Shown piece by piece: positions 1 to 11,380 of a stretch of 64,000 nucleotides of DNA. Source of the stretch: Ceratothoa steindachneri (Eukaryota; Arthropoda; Malacostraca; Isopoda; Cymothoidae); NCBI GenBank assembly GCA_963969495.1, contig OZ018329.1, positions 69,552,160 to 69,616,159 of the forward strand, written 5' to 3'. Numbering within the stretch: position 1 is the stretch's first letter; every line of letters starts with the position of its first letter. The notes under the pieces were generated by a model. It searched no databases. It worked only from the letters and a program-made list of their open reading frames with translations, and was not told the DNA's origin. Both the position numbers and the translations under genes were made by a program.

Positions 1-1151
1 TTAATGGAAAACGATCCCTATAATTGTAATTAAATAATAATTAAATGGAAAATATCCCCCCAAAATAATTCATATACATTTGCTATAAATTTACTGTGCT
101 TAAGATCCATTAATGGGGCAGAAAAATAAAATAAAAAATTCAGAAAATAGTTCCGATTCTGAATTAGATTAATGGGGAAAAGGGACAAACAAAAGAGTAG
201 ATAGAAGTGGTAGATAGCAGCCCACGGTAGAAATATCTAATCCAGATTTAACGAGAAATTTATAGTTTTGATTCAGTAGGATTTTGAACTGAGAATGAAA
301 ATCGGCTGAGGATGCGAAGTGATAATCAAAAAAGGATTAAGTGAGACTTTCTTCGGTAATTTATGGCATAATCCCGGCAAGGAACGGAACTTTATTTTAC
401 TGGTCTGCCTGTGGAGGAAAGAATGTACGATTGAAGCAGAATATAGCTTCAGCAGTGTGCAAAATTCAGCAGGTATATTTGAAAATGACGCATACTGGGT
501 ACAAAAAGGAAATATTCCTTCATAATATATAAGTTCTAAACTCACACCCTTGGGTAAATATCTTGAGCATTTCCCAATCTCCCTAAATTATAAAATATTC
601 TGGTTATAAATACGGATAACAAATTTCTATCCGCTCACATATTTATTGAGTTCGAATTTAATATCTACCGTTGTGGCGAATATATATCTTCGCTCATTAT
701 GCTATAACTATAATAGATAAACAAATATTTTTAATGTTTTCTAATGATTTCATTTATAATTACATTGCGACTAAAATTACGAGCTAAATACAGAAACTGG
801 AGAAAATTCTTTTCTTTTAGATTTTAGTTTCTGGAGAAAGTATATTTATTGTCTGCATCAAAATATTCTTCAGGACTAAAAGAGAAGGCCAGTGATATTT
901 TAGGTTAAAACGATGATATAATAAGTTTGGCTGACCTAAATTTGGGTGTATATTATATTATATAACAAATAAAATAAAAATATTGATAATTAATAGTGTA
1001 TTTTTTTAAGTATTTGGGATTGTTGTAGCTAAGAGAGAGATGAAGGGTCCAGTAAAACATTCCTCAGCGTTTTTCCGGGTTGTGACACCAGTTTTCGTTT
1101 CTTGAGCTATTAACAACATCTATTGTATTTCACGCGTCATGTCATTTTTCC

Positions 1152-1155
<4 letters not shown>
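1..1155. other. No recognisable gene
   Basis: AT-rich sequence with only short spurious frames on either strand. The longest (273-545, minus) overlaps two plus-strand frames and has no recognisable motif. No repeat or TE homology was recognised by eye. Confidence 0.5.

Positions 1156-1217
<62 letters not shown>
1156..1217. repeat. (TA)n microsatellite
   Basis: About 60 bp of uninterrupted TA dinucleotide. It generates an artificial Tyr-Ile run in minus-strand frames, which should not be read as protein. Confidence 0.95.
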
Positions 1218-1219
<2 letters not shown>

Positions 1220-1571
1220 TGGTATAAAGTCGAGGGCAACAGCTTGTTTGGTTGAGCTTGCACTGCAGTGTTTTTTAAACTTTTCAAATATTCCTTCTTC
1301 AGAGAGCGAAAGGTGAGGAAATACGCTGGAAAGTGGTATTTCTTTATTAGCAAAGACGTCTTTCAACCATTTCACGGACACCGGTCAGATCCTTGGCAAA
1401 CGACGAAAAATTAGAGAAAATGAGAACTATTTATGCATTATTATCTTAACATGAAAATATTGGTTTGGACAGAACAAATGAAAGAAAATTTATAAAGATC
1501 GAATAATGTTTAGATCGGTAAACTATAAGTACAAAAATTATTAAACCCACGAGTAAAAGAGAAACATCAAA

Positions 1572-1741
1572 AGGTAACAGAGATTAGGTGGTTCACCCGC
1601 TACATGTATGAAGTTGCAACAGTGGAATAGATAGATGGATGCGTGGTTCGCATCCTAGGTAACAGAGATTAGGTGGTTCACCCGCTACATGTATGAAATT
1701 GCAACAGTGGAATAGATAGATGGATGCGTGGTTTGCTATAA
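1572..1741. repeat. 85-bp tandem duplication, two copies
   Basis: The segment beginning AGGTAACAGAGATTAGGTGG occurs at 1572 and again at 1657, head to tail with a period of 85 bp. The copies differ at only a couple of positions (for example gaagttg/gaaattg and ggttcg/ggtttg), so the duplication looks recent compared with the decayed TEs around it. No coding potential. Confidence 0.9.
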
Positions 1742-2030
1742 TAAGAAGGTTGACAAATATCAACTTCTACTCTTACTCCATTTATCACCTGATATTTATT
1801 TTACTCCTTATCCAACTTCTCTAAACCTTCACCGGATCTCGCCAACCCTTTCCCATCTGGCTCCACTTGGGCTCTTAAAGGAGGGAAAGGGATTTTTTGA
1901 AGCGTCGACCTCGGGTCATTCCTTACCCTCCTTTCCCACTCGGGAGGGAGGAGTGTAAAGGAGCCTGTGCGAGCGATGAAACATTTCACCATACTATGAA
2001 AAAAACCCGATCGGTAGAGGAGGCAAGGTA

Positions 2031-2840
2031 AATTATGGGAAGGTTATGATGTAATGCGTTTAATATTAAGACAGAGAGTGGATGGGGTAAGCTGATCTTT
2101 GGCCGGAGCTGGATGTTTATTTTTGGTTTTGGTGTCGATATTGGGACAGCTTCAGTCATGCGCAGTCGTCTTCGATCATTTTCCCCGAGAATGATGGTTG
2201 TTTCTCTATTTTGCATTTCTCGGGTGAGGGTCGTTGGATGTTTAGCAGTGTGGCGTTTGCTGGCTTGATCTTGATAGCGTGCTGTTAGACGCCCAGGAGG
2301 GGTTGTTAATGTCATTCCAAAGTATAAAGAAGTGCGATGCTCATAGTCACCAACGTTGCATGTATATTTGTCTTAAAGGTTGCACTCCTGCAAAGGGCCT
2401 GTTGCGGGAAGGCAGCTGTTCTTCGCGACAAGAGCGCGAGTTTTCTTTGGCCTATAATAAATTACAAATTTAATTTGGTTTATTGGATCGGTGTGGGGGG
2501 GCGTTACGGTAAATAATGATTTTAAGAACGTTTTAGTTCTCCTTATATCCTGTGTTCATGAATGGTTAGGAATAACCGTCTATTGTACTTGGTTTTTCAT
2601 TTTTCGGTTTGGTTGTGGTATAAGTCCATCTTTTGCTTTATGGCATTGTTAATTGAATTTTGTGAGTAGCATTGTTGAAGAGCAGCTGAGATACTTTTTT
2701 CAATTCTGCATCAACTGCTCTCCAGTTAGAAGAGTGAGAGAAGGCCCTGGTGATGAAGACCTCTATAACGGAGTTTTTATATCGATCACGACATTTGGAC
2801 ATCCGCTTATGCAGAAGCCCAGATTTGTCAATTTAACGTA
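2031..2840 (-). pseudogene. Penelope-like retroelement remnant (post-RT domain and GIY-YIG endonuclease)
   Basis: Reading the minus strand from 2840 downward, a frame near 2780-2650 contains CRDRYKNSVIEVFITRAFSH and then a 'QLLFNN' motif. This matches the conserved block after the reverse transcriptase palm in Penelope-like elements (CPxRYKxSVI...RA.H...W...EL.R..QLLxNNG). Further on (2480-2360) comes IYYRPKKTRALVAKN, the usual linker, and from about 2330 to 2060 the GIY-YIG endonuclease. There YFGMTLTTPPGRLTA corresponds to YIGMT...RL, TREMQ and TEAVPI follow, and KPKINIQ holds the C-terminal Asn. Known role of the family: RNA-templated retrotransposition in the nucleus using RT and GIY-YIG nuclease. 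The pieces lie in more than one frame with stops between them, and the RT catalytic part is absent, so this is a 5'-truncated dead copy. It is related to the copy at 18.8 kb. Confidence 0.75.
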
Positions 2841-3213
2841 AATTCAAGTCATAAAAAAGACCCGTAAACAATGTTTTTGTTCCAAGAGAGAAGATATAGA
2901 TGCCATTAATTTACATAAAGCTTGGCCTTATGAAACAATTTAACAATGCATTCAGCACTTTAGCTGAAGCCCTTAAACAAGTGCGTATAATATTTTCAAA
3001 AGTGTGTAAAGCTAAAGTCTAAAGCGGAATATTTTATGTTACACAAATTAAACAGATGTTGGCATCTAAATATTTGGAAGACAAAATGTCAATTGTAAAA
3101 AATACAGGACGGTCATTTAGTTTAGTAATATGTTTTACAGCGTATGTTATAGAAACAATGTCTGCTGACCAAAAAGTCGCATGCTCTCACTTATTACGAC
3201 CTTCAAAACTTTC

Positions 3214-4165
3214 AATAATTCCCGGACTAACCTTGGTATAAGTTTGACAATTATATTATTCGAAAGAGAACGTAACGTAACATAAAGGTTTCAAATTTCG
3301 ATAGAATCGGCAGAATAGTTGTGATGTTATTGCCTAAACAAAATAATTTCCGAGCTAACCTTGGAAGGACATTGCCAATTATATTATTAAAAAGAGAATG
3401 TAAAACAGCATAAGGGTTTCAAATTTAGATAGAATCGGCTGAATAGTTATAATGTTATTGCCAAACAAAATAATTCCCGGGCTAACCTTGGAAGGACCTT
3501 GCCAATTATATCGTTCGAAAGAAAATGTAAAACAACATAAGGCTTTCAAATTTCGTTATAATCGGTTGAATAGGTATATGTTATTGCCGAAGCAAAATAA
3601 TTCCCGGGCTAACCTTAGGAGGACTATGGCAATTATCATCATCATCATCACTAACTCTATAACTTAAGAAGGCGATTTTTTTGAGTATTTGAATAATAAT
3701 TTCATCTTAGTTTGATTATGACTTATGTTTTTTATCAAATTTAATACCCAATCATTCTTTTATATCAAAAAAACAAATGGTGAATTTCAGAAATAAATAT
3801 AAGTATTGAAATTTTGTGAATTTTTTAAACCCAAAGAATTGCAAATGGTAAAGTTCAGAAAATTTATTTTTATATATCTTTATATAACTATATTTTAGCA
3901 ACGTTATATTTTGAAATGGGAGAAATTTAGTTTAGAGTTCCTTTTTAATATTATTATAATTGGCGAAATTCAGAAAATTTAGAAAAATTTAACCATGGCT
4001 GCTTTTTTTTAGATTTTAAATTTTAATCTTAGTAGCGAAGCGCAAGCTGCCCCCGCAGGGCGAAGTGGTGAAGCCATTGCCTGGTAGTATTAGAAATAGA
4101 ATGTAAAAGAACATAAGTATTTCAAATTTTGCTAGAATCCGCCGAATAGTTACAATGTTATTACA
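3214..4165. repeat. 127-bp minisatellite, about four units plus a separated fifth
   Basis: The landmark TTCCCGGGCTAACCTTGG recurs with its CTAA ending near 3230, 3358, 3485 and 3612, a period of 127-128 bp. Each unit also carries CAATTATAT, a 'gaaaatgtaaaac' block, TTTCAAATTT and GATAGAATCGGCTGAATAG. The array breaks at 3636 and resumes at 4087 with a diverged unit (gaatgtaaaagaacataag...ttcaaat) that ends near 4165. The break is filled by a copy of dispersed repeat R. Confidence 0.85.
3637..4086 (-). mobile_element. Dispersed repeat R, copy 1 (SINE/LINE-tail-like)
   Basis: On the minus strand the unit starts TACCAGGCAATGGCTTCACC, passes a GC-rich head (CTTGCGCTTCGCTACTAAG) and AT-rich middle, and ends GAGTTAGTGATGATGATGATG. 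A simple-repeat (GAT)n 3' end is typical of retroposed SINE or LINE ends. The same layout recurs at 10.8 kb and 49.9 kb on the plus strand. Here it interrupts a minisatellite unit between 'gcaattat' and 'gtattag', so both boundaries are fixed to within a few bases. No protein is encoded. It could be a SINE, the 3' end of an unrecognised LINE, or a non-autonomous element of another class. Confidence 0.65.
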
Positions 4166-5059
4166 AGAACAAAAGAAAAAGTAAAACGGGGATCGACCGA
4201 CCGACCGACATAGTGAGATGTTGAGTCGCCTGCGACTAGACTCGCACGCGACTAAGAAGGGTTGAAGAATTTCAATTAAGTTACACTACTTCCATTTGCA
4301 CTTGGAATTCTTCAGAAAAAAAATAGGAGTGAAGAACATGGTGAACGGTTTCATCAAGACAATAAAACAATGGATAAGATATTTGTAGGGGAAATGGAAT
4401 GAATATATGATGAGCGACTACGTGTGGAGTTTGATTTGAGTTAACCCGAGGCTAAACAAAAGAAAATCTCGTTCAAGAGATCACATTTAGCGTTAAGTGT
4501 TTCTCAAATTCAGTGTAGCGAGTGTAGAAAATAAATCTGGTTTACTCTAGCTATTTATGCATTCATTGCAAGATATTATTTTGTTCTTATTTCAGTTATT
4601 TTGTTAAGATATGTAGTATTTAAATATATTTCATCTATGATTAAACTTTTGGTTAAGTTTCTGAGATTATGAGAAAAAAGTGATCCTTTTTGACATCATT
4701 TTGTTCTTATTTCACTTATTTCCTTAGCCTATAAATCATTTCATCTTTTAAATTTTGATTAAATTTCTGAGAACATAAAAAAGTTATTCTTTATTTATGA
4801 TAAAATTATTGATGCTCGAAGAAAAATAGGGAGACAATAATAAAAGTATCACTTTGGATTCTCGACACTATCGGTTAGGCTCATTTATGTAGTTATTAAT
4901 TTTACTGTTTATTCACAGCTACTGGTTTGATATATTAGAACTTCTAGGTTTATATCACACTATTTCTCAATTTATAGTGAAAAATGAATACAAAAAATAT
5001 TATATAAGTTGGCGGGCAGGTCACGCCGCGGAGTGGAAAAAGATTAATTTTATGTTTTT
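4166..5059. other. No gene; short GACC repeat and CG-containing palindromic patch at the left edge
   Basis: Positions 4190-4260 hold a short (GACC)n run followed by repeated 'gcgactagactcgcacgcgacta' variants rich in CG and GCGA words. The rest is AT-rich with no motif I recognise. Confidence 0.45.
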
Positions 5060-5660
5060 ATTTTGGAGAATTTGGCCCAAAAGAAACACACTGAGATCAT
5101 ACTGCTGGTGGGTTACGTTGAGCAACAGAGAGGTGCAGATGTGTTTAATCGCCGATATCTACATGGAATTCCAATTTCGCACATCATTGTTATACGAATG
5201 ATTGTCAAATTCAAGAAGACGGGAATTATGTGCGACTAACAATATTTAGCGCTATTTTGACATGCTTTGTTGTGAGTACCTTAAAATTACTGCGCCGATT
5301 GTTTGCTAAAATCATGGTCAGTAAAAGCAGAATTCACCGCAACCTTAAGTACAAGTGGTTTCGTTCAAATTGCAATTACTGCCGAAACTGTATGACTAGG
5401 GTTTGATAGAAGTTAATTGTGACTTTAACTTTTCATTCTTAATCCTTTTCTAGGATGAGGCCGATTTTGGTGTTCCCGGAGAAGCTAATGGCCAAAACGA
5501 TGTTTACTATTAATTCTTCTCAGAACCTTTAGTGTTTTGATACCAGTATGTTCCATGGCATTGAACGTGAAAATGGTATGATATGGTTTATGGAAAGATT
5601 GATTGGTCCATTCTTTTTTGACAACAATCCACAAGAGAAAGATATCTAGTGATGCTGACT
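5060..5660 (+). pseudogene. Decayed mariner-type transposase with N-terminal arthropod HTH domain
   Basis: One plus frame from about 5060 to the TAA at 5237 contains EIILLVGYVEQQRGADVFN, then HGIPISHIIVIRMIVKFKKTG. This fits the small helix-turn-helix domain (DUF4817-like: EMV.VYG...GN.R.A...Y..R.P.R..PS...F.RL...F.ETG) found at the start of many arthropod mariner-family transposases. Downstream fragments in shifted frames fit the DDE domain: GQNDVYY near 5490 (cf. vNxQNxRyW) and RLIGPFFFDNNPQEKDI from about 5596 (cf. IIGPFFF...G). The intact proteins cut and paste their own element. Here several stops and shifts separate the pieces and I could not find the C-terminal catalytic Asp or the inverted repeats. 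Confidence 0.55.
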
Positions 5661-8116
5661 ACCAAGGCATTTGCAAGCATCCTTAAGCCAAATAGTTGTC
5701 TGTACGATGAAGTTTTCGAAGTTGACTACTTTCCTATCTGAAAGCAACAAAATAGTGGTATGTAGCGAGATAATCCCTGATATCTTTCAACGTTACCTCG
5801 ATAGGTTAGGGCTTTCGCCTGAAGCATTGCGGTAGGCATTTCGAAAAGAGACTCGAAAATTCAGTCATTATGGTAGGTAGGTTGCTGCACATCATATACA
5901 TTTCTTGGTCATTTGCAAATTTAAAATCACATTCTTGTTTTAGACTCTTAGGTGGGAGTAAAAAAGATAAAATTACCATATTTAAAACACAGAATTAGTT
6001 GAGAGCGCAAGTGATAATTTCTAGAAATATTTAAATTAAATCGATTTATGTTGTGATCGCTATTCTCAAGTACTTCCCCAACGTAAATACTTCTCAGTAA
6101 CTTTTCTGTTTTCGTTAATATTAGGTCTAGGAAGTTATATTCTTAATCATTTTACGATTGTCTTATTAATGGCTAAATAGTATTTTGACTAAAAAATATT
6201 TTAAATTTTTATCATTTATCATAGACAAGATAGCTAAAATCTCATATTATATCTATATTGATGTCTTTCATCATCGCGACTACTTGTTTCTTTATATTAG
6301 AGTGACACTCTGCTTTTCACCTCTAGAACTCTTTATATTAAACATTTTATAGCTTGCTAAGTTAAATTCTCTAATATTTTTTTTTAGAACTTTGTATCCT
6401 TCTCTCCGTAACTGCAATAATATAAAATCTTCAAACGTCATTAAAACATTCAATTCATCGATTTTTATCCTCAAATTGCGCACCTTTATATAAAAACGTA
6501 TTTTTTTATATTTTTCTAACGTTGTTTGTAGGTATTCATATTATTAAGTTGTTGCGAACAGCACTCTCACATTTTCTTTTCATTATCCGATGTAGTCCTT
6601 TTGGAAATTCCATCAAAATCTTTATTTAAATGTCTTCCCAATCTTGGCGCACCTACTACGTTCGGGTGAAATTCCGCGTTCCAGGATAGCTCGCCACGCT
6701 CGTATAACTTCTACCATAAATTTATGCACGTCATTGTATGAATAGTTAACACCAAACGGTTAAAAATGAAAACATTTGAATTGATTGGTGATGAATCAAA
6801 CTTAGTAACATTTTACAGAGAGGCAAACAAGCGGAAATTCTTTCACTGTTGAAATCTATATGGAAAACTTGGTCAGTGGAAGAATGCGGTAAGCCTTTGC
6901 CCATTGAGTTTGAACTAAGTATTAACAAAAGGTTTTTTTAAATTTAATGCCTTCTCGATTTAGTGTTTCTGATAAAACATCGAGCTGCAGTTTGTTGTAT
7001 TTTAGGGTGTTCTGAATTCAATATAAAAATAAAATATCTTCCAAATTTATAGCCTATACTATAGTTCTTAAACTCTTATGTTTTGCTTTTGTGAAAGAAT
7101 TATCTTGATTTACTTCAATTATCATTACAGATTTGTATAAAGTGTTACTAAAGAAGAGATACGGTTGATCACATAATACAAAGAAGAAGCGAGAATCGTG
7201 CCACTTATGAAGGCGTGGCAAAAGCAACCTTAAATACGATGAAGGAAACAAGAAAAAATATAACAATGCCAGAAGGAGTAGGATCAGGCGTCTTATTGTG
7301 CATATTATATGCAGACTTGTGCTACGTAGGCAAACCAGGAACATTCGCAAACACGCTGAGCCAATTATTGGCTAAAAACCGAATCACGGAAATGTGGTTC
7401 CCAGAAAATCCAGAGTCGTCCGATATTTTAAGAATGCACATTCTTACAAAGAAAGAAAATGCATTACAAATGGAACTCACCCCCCCTCATCAAAATAAGA
7501 CCTAAAATACTAATAATCCAGAAAAATATACATCAACAAATGAAACTATAAACAAAATTATACATTAACAAAACAGCAGGAATGGTGTGCGAAGCGAAAG
7601 ATCTCTGTTTGAAGATCTACGCGAACGAATCTATGCCACTGCCAAGAAAATTTAAGCAAAACGATATAGTCAGAAATAAAATAAATGGTATTAAATGGCA
7701 GAAAAAAACGAAAAAAATAGTTGAAAAACTTTTGAAGGAAGGAAGAATTAGAGTATAACCAGGATATGTGGTAACTCTCTCAAATCCTACATACTAAAAT
7801 GCATACATTGGAAATTTAACCCCACCAAACATAATGTCAAAATTGTGGAAACAGCAGAGACAATAAGAGAACCATAAAGCAACATTCTAAATATAAGAAA
7901 AATAAAAATATGATCAAATTAAACCAATCTTACTAAAGACAAATTTTGAAAAATGGGAAGCAAAATATATAGAAATATAAATATACTGCATATAAAAACA
8001 AACAAATGGATCGTCAAAGGAGTAGCAATACGGGATAAATGCCAAGTCTCCTCCCCCACCCCCGTTATGTGAATACCGAGTCTCCAACCCCCCTTTACTC
8101 CCCACTCTAATACTTT
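5661..8116. other. No identified gene; 7.2-7.9 kb may be decayed retroelement
   Basis: AT-rich sequence to about 7150. From 7200 to 7900 the plus strand is A-rich and C-containing, resembling the codon use of the jockey-like LINE pieces at 11.4 and 48.2 kb, and carries a 96-codon open frame (7215-7505). I recognise no domain in it, so a retroelement origin is only a guess from composition. Confidence 0.35.
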
Positions 8117-8147
8117 GGTCAGTGACCTTTTGTCGAAGGAATTAGAG

Positions 8148-8187
<40 letters not shown>

Positions 8188-8605
8188 TTGGGTTAGGAGT
8201 AAAATGGCGCCACTTTCCCTATCACCTCCCCCTAGCATTGGCCACTACCAGCCTTGGTCACATGCAGGAAAAATCAAGCGATATTTAGTAAACACACATA
8301 CACACACACACACACACTGGAGCAATTCGGTAGAGGGGAGATAAAGACTGTATCGAGCTGATATATCATGTAGTATTCTGCCCGTCAACAGTGGAGTTGC
8401 CAATTAACGTTTTTCTGTTCATTTTGAAAATAATTATTATGTTTAATGATGCAAATGCTAGATAGATATCGGAGTATTAATCTAAAAAATACTAATGTCT
8501 AGACAGTTTTATCATATATAGCATCGAGAGTAGCAGACAAAGATCTTTTCAGTGACCTTTTTTGAAAGAATTCGAGTCCACACACACACACACACACACA
8601 TATAT
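8117..8605. repeat. Three (CA)n tracts, two with a duplicated flank
   Basis: CA/AC tracts lie at about 8150-8183, 8296-8317 and 8580-8600. The first and third are preceded by the same word, TCAGTGACCTTTTGTCGAAG at 8119 and TCAGTGACCTTTTTTGAAAG at 8550, each followed by 'aattagagt/aattcgagt'. The tract and its flank were therefore duplicated together, or belong to a dispersed repeat with a CA tail. Confidence 0.75.
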
Positions 8606-9349
8606 ACATTAGAGCAAATCATGCCTGTAATCTCAAGATTATGAATGTCTAAACTGTATTTAATATATCTGCAAAGCTCGCTTCTCTCTTTAATGGACCC
8701 TTCCCCTCTCCTCTTATTTCTTTATAGTCCTAAAACCCCATCTGTAGAGATATAATAACCAATTCGAAAGAAACTCTCTTAACATTGTACATCATAGCTT
8801 TTGCTGGAAAGAAGACATTTCCTCTTTGATTTGGAACTTTTGAGTAATCATTAGATTATGGAGTCATTAACAGAAGATCAATGGAGTTCATGTGGTGAAA
8901 TATCTGAATTTCTCTAACATTTCAAGCTTTCACAGCTGACAACTTCGTTCAAAAAGTAAGTCATTTTCCTTTTATAACTTGTTTAAAAAAGTCAAGGTTG
9001 TTATAATGTTATATTTTACATTGTAATTCAAATATGCATACATTTTCTACAGATTAATAAATCGAAAAAACATTTAATAGATGCTAACCATATTATATAA
9101 TGGTACATAATAAATACAGTTGAGTTGATCGGCTACACAATTACATATTTTCCAACAATTAATTTTATTGAGCAGACAGTATCAATTTTTTTCTATTAAA
9201 AGTATTCTTTACAACGATTTCTTCTTTTCCTTGATCAAATTACTCAATAACAGATAGATATGGTTTACCGTTTGTCATCTGCTAAATGAAATAGACACAA
9301 AACAAGCCACATGAGTTTGAAAAGTAATTCTAAACTCTGAATAGACTGA

Positions 9350-9622
9350 CGATAATAATTTTATTTATTTTTACTATGTTTTTACGAATAAAAACATCAT
9401 TCTGGAACCATGGACATAGGCTGTCGAAATACAAACTTTTTTGTTAATAAACAAAGCGATCCAATGCGAACCAGGTCCATGGCTGCTGTCCAGATTAATT
9501 ATATAAGCTGCTGGCAGTTTTAGAGGTTGACATATTTGAGTGTCTCTCGCAAAACAGCCATGAAAAACTCGCTTTGTAGTTTCATTTCGATACAATAGTT
9601 CTTCTATTTCTATTGCATTCAT
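9350..9622 (-). pseudogene. Polinton/Maverick adenoviral-type cysteine protease remnant
   Basis: The ATG at 9622 (minus) opens a frame with FHGCFARDTQ, then LPAAYIINLDSS and GPGSHWIALF. This is the pattern of the adenovirus-type maturation protease of Polintons and adintoviruses (F.GVFa.D.L...P.a.ivNtD...PG.HWvA), with the catalytic His in HW. The expected next block (YFDS.G.P) is present in a shifted frame as LYFDSLCPWF near 9435-9405, so there is one frameshift. I did not find the catalytic Cys region. The start codon lies 4 bp after the stop of the capsid-like remnant upstream on the same strand, a compact virus-like arrangement. In intact elements the enzyme processes capsid precursors. 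Broken copy. Confidence 0.65.
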
Positions 9623-9626
9623 TTTA

Positions 9627-10522
9627 TTAAGAATAAACTAGTACGTTTCTATTCTTATCTATCTCAATAACAGACTGAAACTCTGCATATATAACAAGGA
9701 AAACCAGGTGTATTAATGGAGATCTAAACTGTAGCTGTATTGATAATATACCATGTTGTATAGGATTGGAGCATTCACCAAGACGAGTAGTACTCTTATC
9801 CTGATTTAGTTTAATATAATAAATATTTTTATTCTTCAGAAACTGTTCATACGTAAGTCCAATACACTGCCCAACTTCAATACACCCTATTCTGTTATAT
9901 ACCGATTAAAAAGCCTTTGAAGCAACTGGATCTGCATCGCCCGAATAGTCTAATTCAAATGTTGTTTAGCTTCATTCCCATTTATATAGATACCAGTAGT
10001 AATATGATTCACATTGTAAGGTGTAAATTCAAAAAGTGATGCATCATAGCTACCATAAAATGCTGAATGGTCAACCATGCCAATTACCATCCTCGTAGAT
10101 ATTCTTCCCATAAAGATATTATCCACACTCTTCATTGATATTTCATTCACAATTGTAAAATTTCACATACGAACTTGTGTGATAAGGTACTTATCGTTTG
10201 ATATAAGCAACCTATTTTCCATCTTCAAATGAGTTGATTCTGAAAGGCGGACTTTTCATAGGTAAAGGAAACACTAATAATTATATTTTAGCTTCAAAAT
10301 CGATCTGGTTTCTAAATAGTGTAAATGAATGTGGTGCTCTGGATAACTTTAACTTTATTGGGACTCCATTCATCAACAGCTTATGTTTTGAGGAGAAATC
10401 GGCGTGGAGTTTTCCATATACATCAACTATTTTTTTCTTCGATCTGCTATATTTCTTTTCTATACGTTCTTTACTAGAGTATTTCCCTGCAGTGGAAAGA
10501 AATGTAGATTTTTCTTCTCCAT
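9627..10522 (-). pseudogene. Polinton/Maverick major capsid protein-like (F54H12.2-like) remnant
   Basis: On the minus strand, pieces in several frames follow the order of the F54H12.2-like capsid family. Near 10400-10290 comes VYGKLHADF and LLMNGVPIKLKLSRA. From 10150 the frame reads SVDNIFMGRISTRMVIGMVD and SAFYGSYDASLFEFTPYN. Near 9790-9630 comes LSIQLQFRSPLIHLVFLVIY then AEFQS, ending at the TAA at 9627-9629. These match the family's (N)IFLG..P.R.VIG.V...A..G and C-terminal L.F...L......YAEF signatures. The family forms the double-jelly-roll capsid of Polintons (established for the group; my assignment is by motif). At least three interruptions are visible and the span (about 300 codons) is short for the family. 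No polymerase, integrase or ATPase was recognised nearby. Confidence 0.65.
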
Positions 10523-10800
10523 TCTAATTCAATAGGGTCTCTAGATATACAAGATAAGGCTAATTATTTCGAATGGAATTTACAGATGTTTTATTTAAAT
10601 AAATGTCAACATTGCTGAAGAATATTATTTTCCGGAAAAATATTCTCGCCATCTTTAAGTTTGCTTCCATTTGCCTTCGCAATACTTGCTTTAATATAAA
10701 GATAAACCTAACTCGGATCTATATAATACTGTCCGCTACCAGATACATAATATTCAACCTAGGTAAGACCTGGATTTTACCGGCTAAGTATTTATAGAGA

Positions 10801-11380
10801 ACCAGGTAATGGCTTCGACACTCCTTCCTACAGGGGGAGCTTGCGCTTCGCTACTAAGATTAAAAGTTAAAATCTGAAAAAAAAACAGCCATGGCTAAAT
10901 TTTTATACATTTTCTGAACTTTGCCAATTATAATAATTTTAAAAAGGAACTTTAAACTAAATTTCCTCCTTTCAAATTATCACGTTCTAAAATATAGTTA
11001 TAGAACTAGATATATAAAAATAAATTTTTTGAACTTAGCCAATTATAATAATTTTAAAAATGAACTCTAAACTATTTCCCCCCCCCCCTTTCAAAAAATC
11101 ACGTTGATAAAATATAGTTATAGATAAAATAAAAAAGCAGCCTTACTTAAATTTTAAGAAATTTCCTGAACTTCACCAATTGTAATTCATTTGCTTTTAA
11201 AGCATTGGATAATCCTATTTATTTTTATGAACTAAACCATTTTGTTTTTTCAAACTTTAAAAAAATTCTTAGAAATTGCCTTGATAAAAATTTAAAATAT
11301 ACTTAAGTCATAACCAAACTCAGATGAAATAATTATCCAAATACTCCCAAAAATCCCTTTCTTAAATTATTGAGTTAGTG
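10801..11380 (+). mobile_element. Dispersed repeat R, copy 2
   Basis: Starts ACCAGGTAATGGCTTCGACA, continues with a GC-rich head (GCTTGCGCTTCGCTACTAAG) and the AT-rich body with two 'ctgaactt...ccaattataataatttt' blocks, and ends at TTGAGTTAGTG. Same order as copy 1 in the opposite orientation, but lacking the (GAT)n tail. A C-run at about 11078-11088 lies inside. The next bases lead directly into the LINE fragment. Confidence 0.7.

Noticed and set aside
1142..1381. 79-codon minus frame with a long Tyr-Ile run
   Set aside because: It is the translated (TA)n microsatellite plus non-coding flank.
7914..8188. Two overlapping minus frames with Cys-Val repeats
   Set aside because: Product of the CA repeat and neighbouring low-complexity DNA; no domain.
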